Shown here in pieces: positions 33,330-41,546 of a stretch of DNA of 54,001 nt. A model generated the notes under the pieces. It was given only the letters and a program-made list of their open reading frames with translations, was not told the origin of the DNA and ran no database searches. This DNA comes from Rhodoplanes elegans (GTDB lineage: Bacteria; Pseudomonadota; Alphaproteobacteria; Rhizobiales; Xanthobacteraceae). The stretch covers positions 2,077 to 56,077 of the forward strand of contig NZ_NHSK01000165.1 in assembly GCF_016653355.1 (NCBI RefSeq), in the 5' to 3' direction. The stretch's first letter is position 1. Each line of letters opens with the position of its first letter. A program made the translations under genes and the position numbers.

Positions 33330-35630
33330 ATGAAGTTCGGACTGTCGCAGGCCGTCACCCGGAGCGAGGACCAGGCCTTCCTGCGCGGTGCCGGCCGTTA
33401 CGTCGCCGACCTCGTGCCCGGTGACGCGCTGCGCGCCGTCGTGCTGCGCGCCCCGCATGCTCACGCTCGCATTCGGGCGATCGAAGCGGCCGCAGCCAGG
33501 GCGATGCGGGGCGTGCGGCTGATCCTGACGGCGGCCGACATCGCGGATCTCGGCCCGCTGCCGTGTCTCGGAATTCCGCGCGGCGTCACGGTCGCGTCGT
33601 CGCCGTGCCCGGTGCTGGTCGGCGACGTCGTCCGCTACGTCGGCGACGCCGTCGCTTTCGTGGTCGCCGACACGCTCGATCGTGCCCGCGACGCCGCCGA
33701 GGCGATCGTCGTCGATTACGCGCCGCTGCCCCATGTCGTCGATCCCGCCGCGGCCGTGGCGGCGGACGCGCCGCCCGTCTGGTCGGGCCGCGCCGGCAAT
33801 GTCGCCTACACCCAGACGCTCGGCGATGCCGCGGCGACCGAGAAGGCCTTCGCGAAGGCGGCGCACGTGGTCGAGCTGAAGGTCGTCAACCAGCGGCTCG
33901 TCGCCAACTACATGGACACCCGCGCCGTCACGGCGTCGATCGACCGCGCCGACGGCCGCATCACGCTGACGCTCGGCAGCCAGGGCTCGCACACGGTGCG
34001 CGACATCCTGGCCGGCCAGGTTCTGCGCATCCCGCCCGAGCGGCTGCGCGTGATCACGCCGGATGTCGGCGGCGGCTTCGGGACGAAGCTGTTTCCGTAT
34101 CGCGAATACGCGCTCGCCGCCGTGGCGGCGGAGCGGCTCGGCCGCACGGTGAGCTGGGTCGCCGACCGCGCGGATCACTTCGTCGGCGACAGCCACGGCC
34201 GCGCCAACGTGACGACGGCGCGCCTCGCGCTCGATGGCGAGCACCGGTTCCTGGCGCTCGACGTCGACATGATCTGCGACATGGGCGCGTATCTCTCCTG
34301 CTTCGCGCCCTACATCCCGTTCGCCGGCGCCGGCCTGCTGCCGGGCGTCTATGCGCTGCCGGCGTGTCACGTGCGCATCCGTGGCGTCCACACCAACACG
34401 GTGCCGGTCGACGCCTATCGGGGGGCGGGGCGGCCGGAGGCGGCCTTCGTGATCGAGCGGCTGGTCGACACCGCGGCGCGCGACCTCGGCATCGCGCCGG
34501 ACGACCTGCGGCGAAAGAACTTCATCGCCCCGGGCGCGATGCCCTACACGACCGCGACCGGCAAGGTCTACGACTCCGGCGACTTCGCCGCCCACATGGC
34601 GCGCGCCCAGGAGATCGCCGACTGGAAGGGCTTCGCGCATCGCTCCAAGACGGCGCGCCGGCACGGCAAGCTGCGCGGCATCGCGCTCGCCACCTATGTG
34701 GAGGCCTGCGGCACGGTCGGTCCGGAAACCGCGACGCTGCGGCTCGACCGCGATGGCGTCGTCACGGTGCTGATCGGCTCGCAGTCGACCGGCCAGGGCC
34801 ACGCCACCGCCTATGCCCAGATCGTCGCCGAGCATCTCGGCCTGCCGCCGTCGCGGGTACGGGTCGTCCAGGGCGACACCGACGTGATCGCGACCGGCGC
34901 CGGCACGGGCGGCTCGAGCTCGATTCCGTGCGGCGGCGTCGCCGTCGACGGGGCGGCCCAGAAGCTCGCCGAGGTCGTCAAGGCGATCGCGGCCGATGCG
35001 CTCGAGGCCGCGCCGGCCGACATCGAGCTCGCCGACGGCGTGGTGCGCATCGCCGGCACCGACTGCACGATCAGCTTCGCCGGCGTCGCGACGGCGCCGG
35101 CCGCGACGCCCGCGCGTCTCACCGTCGCCGACACGTTCCGGCCGGCCGCGGCGACCTTTCCGAACGGCACCCACGTCGCCGAGGTCGAGATCGATCCGGA
35201 GACCGGCGCGATCGAGATCGTCCGCTACGTGATCGTCGACGATGTCGGCATGACCCTCAATCCGCTGCTGCTGGAGGGCCAGATCCACGGCGGCGTAGCG
35301 CAGGGCATCGGCCAGGCGCTGCTGGAGAACACCGTCTACGATGCGGATTCGGGCCAGCTCGTCACCGCGACGTTGCAGGACTACGCCCTGCCGCGTGCCG
35401 GCGACCTGCCGGCCTTCACGTTCGAGACCCGCAATGTGCGCTGCACCGCCAATCCGCTCGGCGTGAAGGGGGCGGGCGAGGCCGGCACCATCGGGGCGGC
35501 CCCGGCCGTGATCAACGCCGTGGTCGATGCCCTGTGGCGCGCCCATCGCATCCGCGACATCGACATGCCGGCGAGCCCGCAGGCGATCTGGGCGACGCTG
35601 CGCGAGCACGCGCGCATGCACACGCTGTGA
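33330..35630 (+). CDS. Xanthine dehydrogenase/CO dehydrogenase-family molybdopterin-binding large subunit
   Basis: Mo-hydroxylase catalytic subunit of 766 residues. Landmarks: RSEDQAFLRGAGRYVADL at the N-terminus, TPDVGGGFGTKLFPYREYALA, AYRGAGRPEAAFVIERLVD, GSQSTGQGHATAYAQIVAE and the catalytic-Glu region GVKGAGEAGTIGAAPAVINA. It hydroxylates or oxidises a heterocycle, aldehyde or similar substrate, but the sequence does not say which. Its usual FAD and 2Fe-2S partner subunits are absent on both sides; instead two c-type cytochrome genes follow. GGGGA upstream supports ATG 33330. Confidence 0.9.
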   Translation: MKFGLSQAVTRSEDQAFLRGAGRYVADLVPGDALRAVVLRAPHAHARIRAIEAAAARAMRGVRLILTAADIADLGPLPCLGIPRGVTVASSPCPVLVGDVVRYVGDAVAFVVADTLDRARDAAEAIVVDYAPLPHVVDPAAAVAADAPPVWSGRAGNVAYTQTLGDAAATEKAFAKAAHVVELKVVNQRLVANYMDTRAVTASIDRADGRITLTLGSQGSHTVRDILAGQVLRIPPERLRVITPDVGGGFGTKLFPYREYALAAVAAERLGRTVSWVADRADHFVGDSHGRANVTTARLALDGEHRFLALDVDMICDMGAYLSCFAPYIPFAGAGLLPGVYALPACHVRIRGVHTNTVPVDAYRGAGRPEAAFVIERLVDTAARDLGIAPDDLRRKNFIAPGAMPYTTATGKVYDSGDFAAHMARAQEIADWKGFAHRSKTARRHGKLRGIALATYVEACGTVGPETATLRLDRDGVVTVLIGSQSTGQGHATAYAQIVAEHLGLPPSRVRVVQGDTDVIATGAGTGGSSSIPCGGVAVDGAAQKLAEVVKAIAADALEAAPADIELADGVVRIAGTDCTISFAGVATAPAATPARLTVADTFRPAAATFPNGTHVAEVEIDPETGAIEIVRYVIVDDVGMTLNPLLLEGQIHGGVAQGIGQALLENTVYDADSGQLVTATLQDYALPRAGDLPAFTFETRNVRCTANPLGVKGAGEAGTIGAAPAVINAVVDALWRAHRIRDIDMPASPQAIWATLREHARMHTL

Positions 35631-35871
35631 TGGGTCGGGCGGACGCGGCTTGCGGCCGAGACGCCACGATCCCCGCCCTGCGTCATCAAGACACCGTCGC
35701 GAAGTCGTGATCCGGAGGTGCAACGACCCGTCGTGTCACGGTACGTATTTGTCTGTAGACCTCCGGTCGGGCCGCGTCCGCAGCGACGGCGCATCGCCCG
35801 GGCCGGCTCCCCGCCGGCGCTCATGGACTTCGATCTCACAACGACTTCGATCTCACCACGCAGGAGACCTC

Positions 35872-36324
35872 ATGACGATCCGTACGATGCTCGCCGCCGC
35901 CATGCTCGTCTCGGGTTTGACCGCCGCCGGTATGACCGTCGTCGCCGCGCAGGACGTGATCGCGCAGCGCAAGGCCATCATGAAGGCCAACGGCGACCAG
36001 GCGCGGACCGGCGCCCTGATGGCGCGCGGCGAGATGCCGTTCGATCTCGCCAAGGCGCAGGCGATCTTCGCGACCTATGCGGAGAGCGCGACCAAGAGCA
36101 AGGATCTCTATCCGGAGTCGGCCAAGACCGGGGGCGACACCGCAGCCGATCCGAAGATCTGGCAGAGCATGAGCGACTTCCAGGCGAAGCTCGCCAAGTT
36201 CGGACAGGATGCCGCCGCCGCCAAGGACAAGGTGAAGGACGAGGCGAGCTTCAAGGCGACCTTCTCGGAGGTGCAGAAGAACTGCGGCGGCTGCCACGAG
36301 AGCTACCGCATCAAGAAGAGCTGA
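35872..36324 (+). CDS. Cytochrome c' / c-556-type class II cytochrome
   Basis: Periplasmic protein of 150 residues. Signal peptide MTIRTMLAAAMLVSGLTAAG... cut near VVAAQ. The single haem site C138-x-x-C141-H142 is close to the C-terminus, as in class II cytochromes, and an N-terminal RKAIM places a possible methionine sixth ligand at about M37. AGGAGA six bases before ATG 35872. It lies 242 bases after the Mo-hydroxylase and three bases before the di-haem cytochrome, so it is likely an electron carrier for that system, though this is inference. Confidence 0.9.
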   Translation: MTIRTMLAAAMLVSGLTAAGMTVVAAQDVIAQRKAIMKANGDQARTGALMARGEMPFDLAKAQAIFATYAESATKSKDLYPESAKTGGDTAADPKIWQSMSDFQAKLAKFGQDAAAAKDKVKDEASFKATFSEVQKNCGGCHESYRIKKS

Positions 36325-36327
36325 CCG

Positions 36328-37248
36328 GTGCGCCGCCTGCGCATCCTCTTGATCGCCGCGGCGCTGGTCCTGGGGACCGGCGTCGCGGTGTTCTTCGTCC
36401 TCACCGAGCCGACCCGCGTCGCCGCGGCCTCGCTCGGGCCGCACACGCCGAATCTCGACAACGGCCGGACGATGTTCTTCGCCGGCGGCTGCGCCTCGTG
36501 CCATGCGTCGTCGAAGGACGATCCGACGCGGCTCGGCGGCGGCGCGCCGCTGCACTCGCCCTTCGGCACCTTCTACGCGCCCAACATCTCGCCCGATCCG
36601 GACGACGGCATCGGCCGCTGGAGCGAGGTGGCCTTCGTCTCCGCCATGCAGGACGGCACCTCGCCCGACGAGCGCCACTACTATCCGGCGTTCCCCTACA
36701 CGTCGTACCAGCGCATGGAGACGGGCGATCTTCGCGACCTGTTCGCCTTCATCCGGACGCTGCCGGCCGTGCAGGGCCGGGCACCCGCGCACGAGCTGCC
36801 GTTCCCGTTCTCTGTCCGGCGCGCCGTGGGCTTGTGGAAGATGCTCTATCTCGACGGCCGGCCGTTCCGGCCCGATCCATCGAAGTCGGCGGCGTGGAAT
36901 CGTGGCGCCTATCTGGTGAACGGCCCCGGCCACTGCGCCGAGTGCCACTCGCCCCGCAATGCGCTCGGCGGCATCGTCGAGGCGCAGCGCTTCGCCGGTG
37001 GCCCGAACCCGGAAGGGCAGGGGTGGGTGCCGAACATCACCGGCAAGGGGCTGGCGTCGTGGTCCGCCAAGGACGTCGCCTACATGCTGGAGACCGGCGA
37101 CCTGCCGGACGGCGACTCGGTCGGCGGCACGATGGCGGCGGTGGTGCGCAACACCGCGAAGCTCTCGGCCGCGGACCGCGCCGCCATGGCCGAGTACCTG
37201 AAGTCGCTGCCGCCCGTCGACGGCCCGGTGCGGCCGGAGCGGAAGTAG
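36328..37248 (+). CDS. Di-haem c-type cytochrome
   Basis: Product of 306 residues with an N-terminal hydrophobic anchor or signal (RILLIAAALVLGTGVAVFFVL) and two haem sites, C55-x-x-C58-H59 (CASCH) and C203-x-x-C206-H207 (CAECH). The domain pattern resembles cytochrome subunits that accept electrons from Mo-hydroxylases or alcohol dehydrogenases. GTG start at 36328, three bases after the preceding stop, suggests coupling. The most likely role is passing electrons from the Mo-hydroxylase to the respiratory chain. Confidence 0.9.
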   Translation: MRRLRILLIAAALVLGTGVAVFFVLTEPTRVAAASLGPHTPNLDNGRTMFFAGGCASCHASSKDDPTRLGGGAPLHSPFGTFYAPNISPDPDDGIGRWSEVAFVSAMQDGTSPDERHYYPAFPYTSYQRMETGDLRDLFAFIRTLPAVQGRAPAHELPFPFSVRRAVGLWKMLYLDGRPFRPDPSKSAAWNRGAYLVNGPGHCAECHSPRNALGGIVEAQRFAGGPNPEGQGWVPNITGKGLASWSAKDVAYMLETGDLPDGDSVGGTMAAVVRNTAKLSAADRAAMAEYLKSLPPVDGPVRPERK

Positions 37249-37266
37249 CGCCACTCGAGGTGATGG

Positions 37267-37368
37267 TCATCCCGGGGCGGCGCGGAGCGCCGAACCCGGA
37301 ATCCAGCCAAGAATGTCGAGTCGCTGCTGGATTCTGGGTTCGCGCCTTCGGCGCGCCCCGGAATGACG
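37267..37368. repeat. About 100-bp palindromic repeat, family B copy 2
   Basis: Same structure as 23425-23526: left arm from CATCCCGGGGCGGCGCGG through AACCCGGAATCCAGCC, right arm CTGGATTCTGGGTTCG ... GCGCCCCGGAATGAC. It lies between the cytochrome and EamA genes. Confidence 0.9.
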
Positions 37369-37474
37369 AGCGTCGGCCCCGCACGGCCGCGTCCCGCCAA
37401 GAGTGGTTTTCGGAACCCGAGGACCGTGCGACAAGGGGCGCCCGCGCCGCGTCGCGATCCTGCCCCCGCCCGTC

Positions 37475-38401
37475 ATGAGCCTGCACGCCGCCATCCTGGT
37501 CAAGATCGTCTCGGTCCTGCTGTTCGCGGTGATGTCGGCGCTGGTCCGCTATCTCGGCGAGGCCGGGATTCCGCTCGGCCAGGTGGTGTTCTTCCGCAGC
37601 CTGTTCGCCCTGGTGCTGATCGTCGCCCTCTACGCGGCCCGGCACGAGCTGTCCGCGGCGGTGCGCACCAGCCGGCTGCTCGGCCATGTCGGCCGCGGCA
37701 GCATCGGCGTGGCCGGCATGTTCCTCAACTTCGCCGCGCTGGCGCGCCTGCCGCTGGTCGACGCGACCGCGATCACGTTCGCGGCGCCGCTGATCACGGT
37801 GGCGCTCGCCGCGATCGTGCTCTCCGAGCGGGTGCGGGCCTATCGGTGGACCGCGGTCGGGGTCGGCTTCGTCGGCGTGGTGGTGATGCTGTGGCCCTAT
37901 CTCGGGCTCGGCCGGCTCGTCACGGCGGCCTCGACGGCGGCCACGGTCGGAGCGATGTGCGCGCTCGCCTCGGCCTTCTCGAACGCCTTCGCGGTGATCC
38001 AGACGCGCCGCCTGACCGACAGCGAGACGACCTCGTCGATCGTCTTCTACTTCTCGCTGATCTGCACGATCGCGGGCGGGGCCGTGCTGCCCTTCGTCTG
38101 GATCACGCCGACGCTGCCGCAGCTCGTCGCGCTGATCGGTGTCGGGCTTCTGGGCGGCGCCTCGCATCTCCTGCTCACCGAGAGCTACCGCTACGCGCCC
38201 GCCTCGGTGATGGCGCCGTTCGACTATCTGGCGCTGCTCTTCGCCTTCGTGATCGGCTGGGTCGTGTTCGGCGAGATCCCGACCGGCTGGGCCTATGCGG
38301 GTGCCGGCATCGTGGTGCTGTCCGGCCTGTTCGTGATCTGGCGCGAGCGCCGGCTCGCCGCGCAGCGCCGCAAGGCGGCGAAGCCCGACGACGCCGCGTG
38401 A
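37475..38401 (+). CDS. EamA/DMT-superfamily transporter
   Basis: Inner-membrane protein of 308 residues with about ten hydrophobic segments in two EamA repeats. Landmarks: LFAVMSALVRYLGEAG near the N-terminus, FLNFAALARLPLVDATAITFAAPL, and in the second half ESYRYAPASVMAPFDYLALLFAFVIGW. Family members export metabolites or amino acids; the substrate is unknown. ATG 37475 begins at MSLHAAIL. It converges on the small Lrp-domain gene 13 bases away. Confidence 0.87.
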   Translation: MSLHAAILVKIVSVLLFAVMSALVRYLGEAGIPLGQVVFFRSLFALVLIVALYAARHELSAAVRTSRLLGHVGRGSIGVAGMFLNFAALARLPLVDATAITFAAPLITVALAAIVLSERVRAYRWTAVGVGFVGVVVMLWPYLGLGRLVTAASTAATVGAMCALASAFSNAFAVIQTRRLTDSETTSSIVFYFSLICTIAGGAVLPFVWITPTLPQLVALIGVGLLGGASHLLLTESYRYAPASVMAPFDYLALLFAFVIGWVVFGEIPTGWAYAGAGIVVLSGLFVIWRERRLAAQRRKAAKPDDAA

Positions 38402-38413
38402 GCGCGTCCCGGC

Positions 38414-38650
38414 TCAGAACGCCTTGAACGTGATGATCGTCTTGGTGTCGACGATGCCCGAGATCGTCTGCACCTTCTCGTTGACGAAGTGGCCGATGTC
38501 GGTGCCCGGCTCGACGTAGAACTTCACCAGGAGGTCGTAGTCGCCGGCCGTGGAGTAGATCTCCGAGGCGATCTCGGCATCGGCGAGCTGGTTGGCCACC
38601 TGGTACGACCTGCCGAGGTTGCACTTGATCTGCACGAAGAACGGAATCAT
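38414..38650 (-). CDS. Stand-alone Lrp/AsnC ligand-binding (RAM) domain protein
   Basis: Only 78 residues, with the RAM fold but no helix-turn-helix. Landmarks: FFVQIKCNLGRSYQVANQL, STAGDYDLLVKFYVEP and a C-terminal DTKTIITFKAF. Such single-domain proteins form dimers and can bind amino acids or pair with Lrp-type regulators. ATG 38650 is chosen because an upstream ATG at 38725 would add only a poorly matching tail. Convergent with the EamA gene, stop codons 13 bases apart. Confidence 0.87.
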   Translation of the reverse strand: MIPFFVQIKCNLGRSYQVANQLADAEIASEIYSTAGDYDLLVKFYVEPGTDIGHFVNEKVQTISGIVDTKTIITFKAF

Positions 38651-38810
38651 CGGCTTTCCCTCGGGCCCCGCGGCACTGCGCCGCCATTCGCGCCGCGCCG
38701 TCGCGCGGTCGCCGCAATCGAGCAAAACCGGACCGGTTTGACAAGCGAGACGGGCGCCGCGGCAGCCTTGCGCGGGGCCGGGGGAGGGACTAGTTTCGCC
38801 TTTGATCTCA

Positions 38811-38917
38811 GCGGGGTGTCCGGCCGAATCCGCGTCCGGGCTGAGAGGCGGAGCCGGCTCCTTTCGGCCGGTGTGCCAACCCGTCGAACCTGATCCGGGT
38901 CATGCCGGCGGAGGGAC
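38811..38917 (+). promoter_or_regulatory. TPP riboswitch (THI element)
   Basis: Conserved elements are present in order: GGGGTGTC start, CTGAGA (38841), a variable stem with GGCCG/CGGCC, then the core AACCTGATCCGGGTCATGCCGG and GGAGGGA at the 3' end. The 3' end overlaps GGAGGGA, the presumed Shine-Dalgarno of thiM, eight bases before its ATG, so TPP should block translation initiation. It is upstream of thiM-thiE-thiD. Confidence 0.93.
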
Positions 38918-38923
38918 CTCGAG

Positions 38924-39757
38924 ATGACGCGAGCGGGCGACGACGCCCCGATCCACGGCCGCGCCGATGCAGGCGAGGCCATCTCTCGCGAGGCCATCTC
39001 TCGCGACACCGTCGCGCGCGCCGCCGACGCGCTCGACGCGCTGCGGGCGAAGCGGCCGCGGGTCCACTGCATCACCAACACGGTCGCTCAGACCTACACG
39101 GCGAACCTGCTGCTCGCCGCCGGCGCCGTCCCGTCGATGACCATCGCGCCGGACGAGATCGCCGCCTTCGTGGCCGGCGCCGACGCGCTCGTCGTCAACA
39201 TCGGCACGCTCGACGAGCCCCGCCGCACCGCCATCGGGATCGCCATCGATGCCGCCACCGAAGCCGGCATTCCCTGGGTGCTCGACCCGGTGTTCGTCGA
39301 CCGCTCGCCGGGTCGTGCCACCTTCGGCAAGGCCCTTCTGGCGATGCGTCCGACCGTGCTGCGGCTGAACCCGGCCGAGTTCGCCGTGCTGTCCGGCCTG
39401 CCGGCGGAGGCCGACCATCTCCCGGGCTTCGCGCGCGAGAATCAGGCGGTCGTGGCGCTCACCGGGGAGACCGACCTGGTCGCCGATGCGGCCCGGCGCG
39501 CCGCGCTCGCCAACGGCCACCGCTGGATGGCGCGCATCACCGCCATGGGTTGCGCCGGCGCCGCGCTGGTCGCGGCCTTCGCGGCCGTCGACGAGGATCC
39601 CTGGCACGCGACGATCGCGGCGCTCGTCGCGCTCGGCGTCGCGGCGGAGCGGGCCGCCGTGGTGTCGAGCGGCCCCGGCACGCTCGCCGTGCGGCTCCTC
39701 GACACGCTGTTCGATCTCGACCGCAAGGACCTGCTGGAGCAGGCGAAGGTGAGCTGA
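38924..39757 (+). CDS. thiM: Hydroxyethylthiazole kinase
   Basis: Phosphorylates 4-methyl-5-(2-hydroxyethyl)thiazole in thiamine salvage; 277 residues. The family signature VHCITNTVAQTYTAN follows an extra N-terminal leader of about 45 residues. Later landmarks are WVLDPVFVDRS, LRLNPAEFAVLSG and ITAMGCAGAAL with the catalytic Cys. The leader contains a perfect 15-bp tandem repeat at 38975-39004 encoding EAISR-EAISR. Start ATG 38924 follows the riboswitch. The gene directly precedes thiE. Confidence 0.95.
   Translation: MTRAGDDAPIHGRADAGEAISREAISRDTVARAADALDALRAKRPRVHCITNTVAQTYTANLLLAAGAVPSMTIAPDEIAAFVAGADALVVNIGTLDEPRRTAIGIAIDAATEAGIPWVLDPVFVDRSPGRATFGKALLAMRPTVLRLNPAEFAVLSGLPAEADHLPGFARENQAVVALTGETDLVADAARRAALANGHRWMARITAMGCAGAALVAAFAAVDEDPWHATIAALVALGVAAERAAVVSSGPGTLAVRLLDTLFDLDRKDLLEQAKVS
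38975..39004. repeat. 15-bp perfect tandem duplication in thiM
   Basis: GAGGCCATCTCTCGC occurs twice in direct succession, in frame, adding five residues to the ThiM leader. Confidence 0.9.
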
Positions 39758-40417
39758 ATGACCGTCGACGTGCGTCTCAACGCCATCCTGGATCCGGAGC
39801 GCGCCGGCGGGCGCCCGCTCGTCGATCTCGCCCGCGCCTTGGTGGCCGGAGGCGCGACGCTCGTGCAGCTGCGCGACAAGCACGGCAGCACGCGGCGCAT
39901 GATCGAGGAGGCGCGGGCGCTGGTCGACGTGCTGGCGCCGTTCGGCGTGCCGCTGGTGATCAACGATCGGGTCGACGTGGCGCTCGCGGCCGGCGCCGCC
40001 GGCGTCCATGTCGGCCCCGACGACATGGCGGTGGAGGATGCGCGCGCGATCCTGGGGCCGGGCGCGATCGTCGGCCATTCGATCAAGACGCTCGACGCGG
40101 CCGAGCGCGTGCCGCTCGATCTGCTCGACTACGCCGGCGTCGGCGGCGTCTACGCGACGCTGTCGAAGGACAATCCGGCGCCGCCGATGGGGCCGGAGGG
40201 GCTCGGAAAAATCCGCGCCGTGCTGCGCCGGCGGGCGCCGACCATGCCGGTGGTCGGCATCGCCGGCATCGAGATCGGCAACGCCGCACCCGTGGTCGCG
40301 GCCGGCGCCGACGGCGTCGCCGTCATCTCGGCGCTGTCGCTCTCGCCCGATCCAGAGGTTGCGGCCCGCACGCTGCGGACGATCGTCGACGGGGTTCTTG
40401 CGGAGCGCGCGGCGTGA
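39758..40417 (+). CDS. thiE: Thiamine-phosphate synthase
   Basis: Joins HMP-pyrophosphate and thiazole phosphate to make thiamine phosphate; 219 residues in a TIM barrel. Landmarks: LVQLRDKHGSTRRM, PLVINDRVDVALAAGAAGVHVGPDDM, and the GVGGVYATLSKDNP loop with the pyrophosphate-binding residues. ATG 39758 comes directly after the thiM stop (TGAATG), so translation is coupled. Confidence 0.95.
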   Translation: MTVDVRLNAILDPERAGGRPLVDLARALVAGGATLVQLRDKHGSTRRMIEEARALVDVLAPFGVPLVINDRVDVALAAGAAGVHVGPDDMAVEDARAILGPGAIVGHSIKTLDAAERVPLDLLDYAGVGGVYATLSKDNPAPPMGPEGLGKIRAVLRRRAPTMPVVGIAGIEIGNAAPVVAAGADGVAVISALSLSPDPEVAARTLRTIVDGVLAERAA

Positions 40418-41238
40418 CCGTCGCCGGCACACCTATCGCCGTGACCCCCATCGCCGTGACCGTGGCGGGCTCTGATTCGAGCGGCGGCGCCGGCATCCAG
40501 GCGGATCTGAAGACCTTCTCGGCGCTCGGCGTCTACGGCGCCTCGGTGATCGCCGCGCTGACCGCGCAGAACACCCGCGGCGTCACGGCGATCCACGACG
40601 TGCCGCCGGAGTTCATCGCGGCCCAGATCGACGCGGTATTTTCCGATCTCGCCGTCACGGCCGTGAAGATCGGCATGCTGTCGGTGCCGGCCGCGATCGT
40701 CGCGGTGGCGGCCGGGCTCGACCAGCATCGGGCCCACAACATCGTCCTCGACCCGGTGATGATTTCGACCAGCGGGGCGCGCCTCCTGGCGCCCGAGGCC
40801 GTCGACACGCTGATCCGCCTGCTGCTGCCGCGCGCCGATCTGATCACGCCGAATCTGCCCGAGGCGGCGGCGCTGCTCGAGACCTCGGTCGCGACGACCG
40901 AGGCCGAGATGCGCGGGCAGGGCGAGGCGCTGCTCGCACGCGGCGCCCGCGCCGTGCTGATCAAGGGCGGCCACGCCGAGGGTGCGGAGAGCGCCGACCT
41001 GCTGGTGACGCGCGACGGCGTGACGCGCTTCGCGTCGCCCCGCGTCGCCACGCGAAACACGCACGGCACCGGCTGCACGCTCTCCTCGGCCGTGGCGGCC
41101 GGCCTCGCCAAGGGACGCGATCTCGCCGCCGCGGTCGGCGAGGCGAAGGACTACGTCGCCGCCGCGATCGCGGCCGCCGACCGCCTAACCATCGGCACCG
41201 GCTTCGGCCCGGTGCATCATTTTCACCGGTGGTGGTGA
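40414..41238 (+). CDS. thiD: Hydroxymethylpyrimidine (phospho)kinase
   Basis: Two-step kinase of the thiamine pathway; 274 residues of the ribokinase superfamily. Landmarks: VAGSDSSGGAGIQADLKTFSALGVYG, LDPVMISTSG, LITPNLPEAAALL and the C-terminal TRNTHGTGCTLSSAVAAGLA with the anion hole and catalytic Cys. GTG 40414 overlaps the thiE stop by four bases; a GTG at 40441 is an alternative. With thiM and thiE it forms a salvage set; synthesis genes such as thiC and thiG are not in the window. Confidence 0.94.
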   Translation: MTVAGTPIAVTPIAVTVAGSDSSGGAGIQADLKTFSALGVYGASVIAALTAQNTRGVTAIHDVPPEFIAAQIDAVFSDLAVTAVKIGMLSVPAAIVAVAAGLDQHRAHNIVLDPVMISTSGARLLAPEAVDTLIRLLLPRADLITPNLPEAAALLETSVATTEAEMRGQGEALLARGARAVLIKGGHAEGAESADLLVTRDGVTRFASPRVATRNTHGTGCTLSSAVAAGLAKGRDLAAAVGEAKDYVAAAIAAADRLTIGTGFGPVHHFHRWW

Positions 41239-41546
41239 GGTGCACGCCGCCAAGCACGGTCTGCACGCGCCTTGCCTGGGTCTCCGCTCGTCCCCGCGAA
41301 GTGGCATTGAGGCTAGGTTCACACTGGAGGCACGGCCTCTCGGTGGTCGTCGTCCGCGCAGGCGGACGACCCAGTATCCGCGAGCGTTCGTTGTTTCACT
41401 CGAAATGGTGCGGCGTACTGGGTGCTCCGCCTTCGCGGAGCACGACGACGGAGAGGTTTCGGACTTTGACTTAGCGCCTTCGCGGGGACGAGCGGAAAAG
41501 GCCGACTTCGCGCCCATCGCCTGCCCAGTGAGTTCAGGAGTCTGAC
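41239..41546. other. 308-base gap after thiD, mostly repeat D
   Basis: No gene seen. The gap is filled by the 212-bp inverted-repeat element at 41284-41495; the end holds the leader of the TRAP gene with AGGAG at 41536-41540. Confidence 0.7.
41284..41495. mobile_element. MITE-like element with 18-bp terminal inverted repeats
   Basis: Left end CCGCTCGTCCCCGCGAAG (41284-41301) and right end CTTCGCGGGGACGAGCGG (41478-41495) are perfect inverted repeats. Inside are two perfect hairpins: 9-bp stem at 41349-41370 (GTCGTCCGC/GCGGACGAC) and 9-bp stem at 41422-41443 (GTGCTCCGC/GCGGAGCAC), plus CCCAGTA and TACTGGG arranged symmetrically. It has no coding frame of note. The family may be common in these genomes; mobility is inferred from the ends only. 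Confidence 0.7.
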
